Source of the DNA: Nitrospirota bacterium
GTDB lineage: Bacteria; Nitrospirota_A; Leptospirillia; Leptospirillales; Leptospirillaceae
Length of the DNA stretch: 31,632 bases
NCBI GenBank assembly: GCA_021838765.1
Contig: JAKCCY010000018.1
Coordinates: 1-31,632 of the forward strand
Reading direction: 5' to 3'
Part shown: positions 25,624 to 31,632 of the stretch, in pieces
How positions within the stretch are numbered: the first letter of the stretch is position 1
How the letters are laid out: every line of letters begins with the position of its first letter
The notes under the pieces: model-generated
The model's input: the letters and a program-made list of their open reading frames with translations, nothing else
Database searches by the model: none
What the model was told of the DNA's origin: nothing
Made by a program: the position numbers and the translations under genes

Positions 25624-26622
25624 CTACTCCAAAACCATGGGAAAGACATGAGCGGCACGGCGAACCCGGTCATTCACCGCCATCCATTCGGCTTCATCGG
25701 GAAGCGATTCAATCAAAATACAGTCAAAGGCTCCCCGATCAAGACGATGAAGCGTCGAATAGAGTTCACGCCCATATTCGACCGGACTTGATGGCATAAA
25801 AATGGTCGTTGTCTTGTGAATTTCGAAATCCTTCCCATCGTCTCCGAGTTTCAGAACGGCCACCTTTCTTCCCTGTGAAACCATTTCAAGAACACGACGG
25901 GACAATGCATCCTGGTGAAGAACTTCAAGGGAAGTGACGGGAGAATAATGTGAAGCCAGCATTCCTGGAGCGCGCACCTTGTGCTCCCCTGAATTCACAA
26001 GAATTGGCTGGCCGAGCGTGTCCTCGAGCTCCGGAATCGATAGGCCTCCGGGACGCAACAGCACAGCTTGACCGTCAAGAAAGCTGAGGATGGTCGATTC
26101 CACCCCGACACGGCAAGGCCCCCCATCAAGGACCATTCCCACTTTCGAACCAAGTCCTTCCCTCACATGCTGGGCCGTTGTTGGGCTCACCCGACCAAAC
26201 ATGTTGGCCGAAGGTCCCACAATTCCGCCACCAAATGCCTGAAGCAGAGCGGTCGCGACCGGATGATCCGGGATACGAACCGCCACCGTGTCCTGACCAC
26301 CCGTAACCTCTTTCGGGACCTCCCTTCGCCGGGGCAGAATCAATGTCAAGGGACCCGGCCAGAAACGGGCTGACAATCTCCATACGACGCGGGGAATGTT
26401 CTCCGCCCACAAATCCAGTTGTGTCACATCAGCAATATGAACAATCAGTGGATGATCCGAAGGCCGCCCCTTGATCGTGAACACTTTTTGTATCGCCAGA
26501 GGATTCGACGCATCCGCTCCAAGCCCATAGACCGTCTCCGTCGGAAAAGCGACCGTCTCCCCTGCTTTCAGGAGAGCCGCTCCTGCACGAATATCGTTTT
26601 CCATTTTTGAATCGAAGATCAT
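25624..26622 (-). CDS. L-threonylcarbamoyladenylate synthase, Sua5 type
   Basis: Makes threonylcarbamoyl-AMP for the universal t6A37 tRNA modification. The 332-residue protein has an N-terminal YrdC/TsaC domain (FPTETVYGLGADA, the KGRPSDHPLIVHI loop with the Lys and Arg that bind substrate, WPGPLTLIL, GPSANMFGRVSPT) and a C-terminal Sua5 domain from about residue 200, after the linker APGMLASHYSP. This long form is Sua5/YwlC rather than E. coli TsaC. The ORF extends to 26694, but the ATG at 26622 has GGGAGG 7 bases upstream and matches the family N-terminus. It lies 138 bp downstream of the sigma-54 regulator gene. Confidence 0.93.
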   Translation of the reverse strand: MIFDSKMENDIRAGAALLKAGETVAFPTETVYGLGADASNPLAIQKVFTIKGRPSDHPLIVHIADVTQLDLWAENIPRVVWRLSARFWPGPLTLILPRRREVPKEVTGGQDTVAVRIPDHPVATALLQAFGGGIVGPSANMFGRVSPTTAQHVREGLGSKVGMVLDGGPCRVGVESTILSFLDGQAVLLRPGGLSIPELEDTLGQPILVNSGEHKVRAPGMLASHYSPVTSLEVLHQDALSRRVLEMVSQGRKVAVLKLGDDGKDFEIHKTTTIFMPSSPVEYGRELYSTLHRLDRGAFDCILIESLPDEAEWMAVNDRVRRAAHVFPMVLE

Positions 26623-26759
26623 GCTCCAGCCTCCCTGCAACCCTGCACTCTTTTTCCTGGCCGATCTGACTTCATCCGATACAGGCCCACACAAGCGGTG
26701 GGGAGTCCCGCGCGAGAGGGCAGCAAACCTCTAGCATCCGCCCTTTCTCCATCAAAAGG

Positions 26760-28043
26760 CTATACACCTTCAAATGGACGGATCCCCAGCTTTTTCATTT
26801 TCCGCCACAAGGTTGTCCGGCTCATTCCCATCAACTCGGAAGCTTTTGCAATCTCTCCCCCAGATGATCTGAGAGACCCAACGATCAGTTCCCTCTCGAT
26901 TGCCAGATCCTCCCATTTGTCGGGACATTGGGATCCTGATAAATCGATCTGGAGGGATTTGAGTTCCTCCCTGATCCAGTCCATTGGCACTTTTTCCTGA
27001 GGCAAGAATGTGGCCAAAAGACAATCCAGAAAGGAAAAGAGCTCCCTGATGTTTCCAGGCCATGAATAGGATTGCAACACCCTGATTCCCTCCTTTGAGA
27101 GAATGGGCGGCTGGCTCTTGTTTTCCTCCTGCCATTTTCTCCATTTCCATTCGATCAGGGAAGGGATCTCCCCAAGCTGATCCCGAAGTGAGGGGATGCG
27201 AATGGTTTTCCCCCTGATCCGGTAGAAAAAGTCCGGTCTTAATCGACCATTCGACAAGAGGGAGGAAAGGGGTTCATTGGTGGCTACCAGGATCCTCGCA
27301 TCAATGGATATTTCAGTCGACGAACCAAGCGGTTGCAATGTCTTGCGGTCGAGGAACCTCAATAGTTTCATCTGGATCTCAAGCGACATATTCTGAAGCT
27401 CATCGATGAAAAGAGTTCCCTTGTCTGATAATTCCAGCCGGCCCTTCTGATCTCCTGTCGCCCCCGTAAAAGTTCCTTTTCTATGGCCAAAAAGAAGGGC
27501 ATCGGCGATTTCGCTGGAAAAATGTGTCGCATCCAGAACAATAAATGGCCCCTTTTTGCGAGGGCTGTTTTCATGGATCATCCGGGCAAGGAACTCCTTG
27601 CCCGTTCCCGTCTCTCCCTCAAGAATCAGCGGAAGGGATGTCTGAGCAAATATTTCTGAGCCATCCCGGGCGGGAACACCCAAAAAAGATGCCGATGGAG
27701 ATGATGAGTTCTGAAAACCAAGATTGCCTTCTCCGGAAAGGAGCCCGGTTTGAGAAATTTTGCTGCTCGCATTCACCAGGCTGAGCCTTGCCGAGTCAGA
27801 TCCCTTTCGGGATGAACTCCCGCCTATCATCATACCAAATCCCTCCCCGTCAGAGATGTTTTGCCCTTTTGAAGGACTTACCCTGTCGAATCGGGCAAAG
27901 GAAGAGAGGGCACACCCACCCTCGGATGAATCCTTCCAACCATCAACATCCGGACAATCCGGAACGAACGGACCCGCGGAATCCTCCCTACCACCTGCCT
28001 GTCTGGCTGACATCGCATTTCTAAAATCGTTTGGATATTTCAT
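26760..28043 (-). CDS. Sigma-54-dependent transcriptional activator (AAA+ plus Fis HTH)
   Basis: About 427 residues. The central AAA+ domain has Walker A GETGTGKEFLA, the sigma-54-contact loop as GTFTGA (canonical GAFTGA), Walker B GTLFIDEL, sensor ATNEPL and arginine finger FFYRI; it ends with WPGNIREL. The C-terminus is a Fis-type helix-turn-helix (GEIAKASELMGMSRTTLWRKMKKLGI) for enhancer binding. The first ~130 residues are Ser/Gly-rich and show no receiver, PAS or GAF domain, so activity may depend on expression level or a partner. The ATG at 28043 has GAAGGG 7 bases upstream; an ATG at 28121 lacks one. I saw no -24/-12 promoter in the window, so its targets probably lie elsewhere. Confidence 0.88.
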   Translation of the reverse strand: MKYPNDFRNAMSARQAGGREDSAGPFVPDCPDVDGWKDSSEGGCALSSFARFDRVSPSKGQNISDGEGFGMMIGGSSSRKGSDSARLSLVNASSKISQTGLLSGEGNLGFQNSSSPSASFLGVPARDGSEIFAQTSLPLILEGETGTGKEFLARMIHENSPRKKGPFIVLDATHFSSEIADALLFGHRKGTFTGATGDQKGRLELSDKGTLFIDELQNMSLEIQMKLLRFLDRKTLQPLGSSTEISIDARILVATNEPLSSLLSNGRLRPDFFYRIRGKTIRIPSLRDQLGEIPSLIEWKWRKWQEENKSQPPILSKEGIRVLQSYSWPGNIRELFSFLDCLLATFLPQEKVPMDWIREELKSLQIDLSGSQCPDKWEDLAIERELIVGSLRSSGGEIAKASELMGMSRTTLWRKMKKLGIRPFEGV

Positions 28044-28172
28044 CGGTATGCCCTTCAACTGAATGCAATGCGTTGTTTTCCGATTCATCATGAAGCCGTT
28101 CAAGCCGGTTTCACTATCCATGTCTGCCGGAAAGGGTTGTGGCCAAACCGATGGCCAAAAGAAATTTCATTC

Positions 28173-28260
28173 GCCAGATCAACGAGACCATTTCCCCATG
28201 ACTCAAAAAAACTCCATGGCCGAGCCATCCGACAATCGGGTGGCCAGATCAACAAGACCA
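28173..28260. repeat. 18-bp direct repeat at and beyond the bioD 3' end
   Basis: GCCAGATCAAC(G/A)AGACCA occurs at 28173-28190 and 28243-28260, differing at one base, with a 70-bp period. The right copy codes for GLVDLA near the bioD C-terminus; the left lies past the stop codon in another frame but spells the same residues. It may reflect an old duplication or frameshift at the end of bioD. Confidence 0.5.
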
Positions 28261-28916
28261 GGCGGGTAATCGAGCCGGCCGGAGACTTCACAAACGGGTA
28301 AATGGGCAACCTCTATGACATCCCTTCCAAGCCAGCGGGAGAGAAAATCGGCATTTCTCATACTGGGATCAATGTCAGGGGCCACTTGATTGAGCACCAC
28401 GCCGGCCAGGGCAAGACCCCGATGGGCGATGGCCTCTGCGGTGGATATTGTCTGATGGATCGCACCGAGGCGGTCCGACGTCACCAAAAGAACCGGGAGC
28501 CCCAATGCCAGAGCAAGATCTGAGTTCAATCCATCCTTGGCCATTGGAGAGCAGAATCCTCCCGCCCCTTCCACGAGCAGAAAATCACCGGCATCAACGC
28601 CATCGTGACAAGCTTCGATCATATCTTGAAGGCAAATATCGACACCTTGAAGAAATGCAGCCCGAGCCGGAGACAGAGGCGGCTTAAGGCAATAGCGGCA
28701 GATGCGCGAAAGCGGCTCGACACCACCCGAAGCCTTATAGTAGGCCAATCCATCGGATCCAACCAATCCATCGATCGATTCAATGCAACCGGATTCCACG
28801 GGTTTTCGGGGACGAACCCTCACTCCCTGACGGGAAAGCAATTCGCACAACATCACCCCAATCGCAGTCTTCCCGACCCCTGTATCCGTTCCGGTGATCA
28901 TTACGCCATGTCCCAC
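28203..28916 (-). CDS. bioD: Dethiobiotin synthetase
   Basis: Closes the ureido ring of dethiobiotin from 7,8-diaminopelargonate, CO2 and ATP in biotin synthesis. It has 237 residues. The P-loop is TGTDTGVGKT near the N-terminus, followed by RKPVESG and the metal/substrate loop EGAGGFCSPM around residue 117. Then come LLVTSDRLGAIHQT and VVLNQVAP. The GTG at 28916 follows AGGAGG by 4 bases; the ATG five codons later has no properly spaced site. It lies 49 bp after ilvD and may be co-transcribed with it. No other bio genes are in the window. Its last codons are partly repeated just downstream (18-bp repeat). Confidence 0.93.
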   Translation of the reverse strand: MGHGVMITGTDTGVGKTAIGVMLCELLSRQGVRVRPRKPVESGCIESIDGLVGSDGLAYYKASGGVEPLSRICRYCLKPPLSPARAAFLQGVDICLQDMIEACHDGVDAGDFLLVEGAGGFCSPMAKDGLNSDLALALGLPVLLVTSDRLGAIHQTISTAEAIAHRGLALAGVVLNQVAPDIDPSMRNADFLSRWLGRDVIEVAHLPVCEVSGRLDYPPGLVDLATRLSDGSAMEFF

Positions 28917-28965
28917 CCAACCTCCTGAACATTGAAAATGGATATCCCGTTCTCCTGAAATCACT

Positions 28966-30639
28966 TCAATCAGTCACTGCACCCTTGCTGGCAGAGGAAA
29001 CAGACTTTGCATATTTTGCCAGGACTCCTCTCGTGTAGCGAGGAAAAGGAGCCGTCCACCCAGCCCGGCGGAGTTCGATCTCCTCTTCAGCCACGTGAAG
29101 TTCCAGAAGTCGCTTTTCTGTATCGATGGTGATGAGGTCCCCCTCCCTGACCAGAGCGATCGTGCCACCCACCGCCGCTTCCGGCGCAACATGGCCCACA
29201 ACCATACCGTAAGTTCCCCCCGAGAAACGGCCATCTGTGATCAAACCCACACTGTCGCCAAGCCCCTCACCCACAAGGGCCGAAGTGGGTGAAAGCATTT
29301 CACGCATGCCTGGACCGCCTTTCGGACCCTCATAACGGATCACGATCACATCCCCGGCCTCGATCTTTCGGGAAAGGATCGCGCTCATGCACTCCTCTTC
29401 GGAGTCGAACACGCATGCCGGTCCTGTCATCCTGGGAAACTTCACCCCGCTGGTTTTGGCCAGAGCGCCTTCGCTGGCAAGGTTCCCCTTGAGAATGGCG
29501 AGATGGCCATGCTGGTACATTGGCCTCCCCCATGGCCGGATGACATCCTGTCCGACAGGCGGTTCCTCCGGAACATCCTGCAATACCTCGCCAATGGTCT
29601 GTCCGGTTATCGTGAGCGCATCTCCATGCAGCATACCGTGAGACAACAACATTTTCATGATCTGGGGAATCCCCCCAGCCTTATGCAGTTCTGTCGTCAC
29701 GTAACGCCCGGATGGCTTCAGATCGCACAACACCGGGACCTTCCGGCTCATGTCATCAAAATCATCGAGCGAAAGCTCCACTCCTGCGGCATACGCGATG
29801 GCTGGAAGGTGAAGCACAGCGTTTGTAGAGCCACCAAGAGCCATTAAAATGGCCAGAGCATTTTCAAACGCCTTTCGGGTCAGGATATCCCGCGGCAGGA
29901 TCTGCTTGCGAATCGCCTGGACCAGAACCTCGGCCGAACAGGCTGCATTGTCGGACTTCTCATCGTCTTCGGTCGCCATTGTCGAGGAATAAGGCAGACT
30001 CATCCCCATGGCCTCAAAAATGGCTGCCATGGTGTTCGCGGTATACATGCCTCCGCAGGAGCCGGCTCCCGGACAGGCATGTCGTTCGATCTCCAGTAGC
30101 TCCTGCTCGTCGATCCGTTTGGCAATGAACTCCCCGACCGCTTCGAAGGCGCTGACGACAGTTAGGTCCCGGCCATGGTAATGGCCCGGTTTGATGGTGC
30201 CCCCGTATACAAAGATGGACGGAATATTCATTCGTGCCATCGCGATCATTGCTCCCGGCAAGTTCTTGTCACATCCCCCGATCGCAAGAACTCCGTCCAT
30301 GCTCTGACCGTTGCAGACCGTTTCGATGGAATCGGCGATCACTTCTCTTGAAACCAGTGAGTACTTCATGCCCTCGGTGCCCATGGAGATTCCATCTGAA
30401 ATCGTGATGGTCCCGAATACCTGAGCCATGGCGCCGGCCGCTTTCATCGCCGCCTCCGCTCTCGATGCCAGTGCGCCTATCCCGATGTTGCAGGGAGTGA
30501 TGGTACTGTGCGCGCTTGCCACACCGACGATGGGCTTTTCGAAGTCCCGATCCGAGAATCCCACCGCCCTCAACAAGGCACGGTTGGGGGAACGCTGCAC
30601 CCCCTGTGTGACGTTTTTGCTTCTGTGGTTGTCAGACAC
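28966..30639 (-). CDS. ilvD: Dihydroxy-acid dehydratase, short type
   Basis: 557 residues, the second IlvD in the window and of the shorter branch found in plants, mycobacteria and many bacteria. All three cluster cysteines of the oxygen-tolerant [2Fe-2S] group are present: ITPCNIG near residue 50, [11 protein letters not shown] near 120 (with the lysine to be carboxylated) and [16 protein letters not shown] near 190. [14 protein letters not shown] and the catalytic [14 protein letters not shown] are intact. The start is a GTG with a GGGGG-rich site just upstream. It lies 77 bp after the DUF6671 gene and 49 bp before bioD. 6-phosphogluconate dehydratase (Edd) was considered, but the motifs fit IlvD. 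Confidence 0.95.
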   Translation of the reverse strand: MSDNHRSKNVTQGVQRSPNRALLRAVGFSDRDFEKPIVGVASAHSTITPCNIGIGALASRAEAAMKAAGAMAQVFGTITISDGISMGTEGMKYSLVSREVIADSIETVCNGQSMDGVLAIGGCDKNLPGAMIAMARMNIPSIFVYGGTIKPGHYHGRDLTVVSAFEAVGEFIAKRIDEQELLEIERHACPGAGSCGGMYTANTMAAIFEAMGMSLPYSSTMATEDDEKSDNAACSAEVLVQAIRKQILPRDILTRKAFENALAILMALGGSTNAVLHLPAIAYAAGVELSLDDFDDMSRKVPVLCDLKPSGRYVTTELHKAGGIPQIMKMLLSHGMLHGDALTITGQTIGEVLQDVPEEPPVGQDVIRPWGRPMYQHGHLAILKGNLASEGALAKTSGVKFPRMTGPACVFDSEEECMSAILSRKIEAGDVIVIRYEGPKGGPGMREMLSPTSALVGEGLGDSVGLITDGRFSGGTYGMVVGHVAPEAAVGGTIALVREGDLITIDTEKRLLELHVAEEEIELRRAGWTAPFPRYTRGVLAKYAKSVSSASKGAVTD

Positions 30640-30716
30640 GATTCACCCCCTGGAGGCCAATAATGATGGACACTGATTCACTGTGAGAAAAAAGCCGGTC
30701 GACAAACTTCTTCCCA

Positions 30717-31577
30717 TCAGGGGTTGCAATAGTCACAGTGGGCCGGATCGGCATACTTCCGCCCGGAGCGTTCGAGTGTGACGCGATGGTCGCACTTGAG
30801 GCAGCCGTGAACTTCAGCCATGATCCCCTGTGTCCTTCCCCCGCAGTTTCTGCAGGGGAGTCCCGGAAGCCGTTCGACAATCCAGAACCCCGGGGTATCG
30901 CAAACAGGACATACGGACCGGATCTTCTTTAACAGATCCTCGGATGCCAAACGAATAGCCTCCATCCTCAGTGGATTGGCATGGGCACGGCCATCTGTTT
31001 CCAGGAAGACCTGACCACTGTCCGATTGACCCAATGCCCAGAAAAAAGCCGTTTCAAGCTCCGGCCATGAGCGGATTCCCTTCCGGAGTCGATGATCATT
31101 CTCCCCTTCGGGACGAATAACGAGATAGTTCCCGGGGAATCCTGACTCCCGGGCAAAAGTTTCTGCCTCAGACCATTCCGATGCCAGCGAATGAAAGAAA
31201 TTCGCTTTTCCCTGATAGGCCCCAAGAATCTCAAGACTCCTTTCGTCATCGATAAAGATCAGAAGCTCCAGATTCCATGGAAGCATCCCTGAAAAAGGAT
31301 CAGGACCAAAAGCTCCTTCGCTTGCAACCCCGAAAGGCAGTCCTGAAAGATCCATTCCGATCCGCGCCTTTTTTCTGGCCGCCTCTATCTGCATTCCTGC
31401 CCTTGGGATATCCCGGGTAAAAGTTCCAAGGAGATCCGTGTCATAGCCCTCGACTCTCTCCACATGGCACCCGAGCGCAGGATCCAGAACCGGAGAAATG
31501 ACCCGCTCCTTTCCATGCTGGGTCAACAGGGCAATCTTCTTCCCACGGTAAAAAGAGACATCCCTTTCTGTTGGCAT
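30717..31577 (-). CDS. DUF6671 family protein with C-terminal zinc-ribbon
   Basis: A 287-residue protein with no assigned function. The N-terminal region starts FYRGKKIALLTQHGKERVISP and includes the conserved-looking DTDLLGTFTRDIPR. The middle contains GKANFFHSLA and the motif ETDGRAHANPLRMEAI. The C-terminus has four CxxC pairs (CPVC, CRNC, CLKC, CDYC) and ends in ADPAHCDYCNP, which I recognise as the DUF6671 ending; it probably binds two zinc ions. The ATG at 31577 has GGAAAGG upstream and begins MPTERDVSFY; the ORF start at 31619 is less likely. It is upstream of ilvD and perhaps in the same transcript. The link to branched-chain amino acid or biotin synthesis is unknown. Confidence 0.8.
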   Translation of the reverse strand: MPTERDVSFYRGKKIALLTQHGKERVISPVLDPALGCHVERVEGYDTDLLGTFTRDIPRAGMQIEAARKKARIGMDLSGLPFGVASEGAFGPDPFSGMLPWNLELLIFIDDERSLEILGAYQGKANFFHSLASEWSEAETFARESGFPGNYLVIRPEGENDHRLRKGIRSWPELETAFFWALGQSDSGQVFLETDGRAHANPLRMEAIRLASEDLLKKIRSVCPVCDTPGFWIVERLPGLPCRNCGGRTQGIMAEVHGCLKCDHRVTLERSGRKYADPAHCDYCNP

Positions 31578-31632
31578 CCTTACGCCTTTCCTGCAACTGA
31601 ACAACCATAACAGTGACACACAAAGGGCCCAA

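Noticed and set aside
28966..30639. 6-phosphogluconate dehydratase (Edd) instead of IlvD
   Set aside because: An Entner-Doudoroff role looked tempting given zwf in the window, but the TPCNIG, GGCDKN and [16 protein letters not shown] motifs and the length fit short-type IlvD, and no eda gene is nearby.
1..31632. CRISPR arrays, insertion sequences or transposases
   Set aside because: No regularly spaced repeats and no transposase-like or integrase-like protein were seen in any frame.

Overview
The window is about 31.6 kb of bacterial chromosome of moderate GC content. The left 2.5 kb looks like the distal end of an integrated genomic island, and the rest looks like a core metabolic region. 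From about 5.5 kb onward every supported gene lies on the minus strand. The gene set (PPK2 polyphosphate kinase, AprAB plus Sat, two dihydroxy-acid dehydratases, OmpA/DUF4398 lipoproteins, EAL proteins, a sigma-54 activator) suggests a Gram-negative autotroph-like organism. My best guess is a Leptospirillum-type acidophilic iron oxidiser (Nitrospirota). That is an inference from gene content and cannot be proven here.

Layout. (1) 1-2482: the 3' part of a large plus-strand gene open at the window edge (C-terminal half of a probable STAND/NACHT-type NTPase), an AT-rich gap, and a 48-bp fragment identical in layout to the 3' half of tRNA-Glu(UUC), including CCA. I read the fragment as the attachment-site duplicate that ends the island. 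(2) 2636-4709: two convergent EAL-domain (cyclic-di-GMP phosphodiesterase) genes. (3) 4901-5506: a SAM methyltransferase. (4) 13633 down to 5515: a tight operon pgm-glgP-gnd-zwf-ppk2. It breaks glycogen to glucose-1-P, converts this to glucose-6-P and feeds the oxidative pentose phosphate route, with a polyphosphate-driven nucleotide kinase as last gene. (5) 15350-14092: two lipoproteins with near-identical translation leaders. (6) 18774-15676: ilvD (long type) and ackA. (7) 19396-19085: an unrecognised 103-aa gene with a clear terminator. (8) 21716-19671: a zinc alcohol dehydrogenase and a Sel1-repeat protein. (9) 25282-21945: aprA-aprB-sat, preceded by a consensus sigma-70 promoter. (10) 31577-25624: a DUF6671 zinc-ribbon protein, a second ilvD (short type), bioD, a sigma-54-dependent activator and a Sua5/TsaC tRNA-modification enzyme.

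Main points of interest: the tRNA-Glu attachment scar beside a STAND-like gene (candidate defence island); paired inverted repeats between the divergent EAL and methyltransferase genes; the glycogen/pentose phosphate/polyphosphate operon without a lactonase gene; the aprA-aprB-sat operon without Qmo or AprM; and two ilvD paralogues that differ in their iron-sulfur cysteine set. I found no CRISPR array, insertion sequence, rRNA or complete tRNA.
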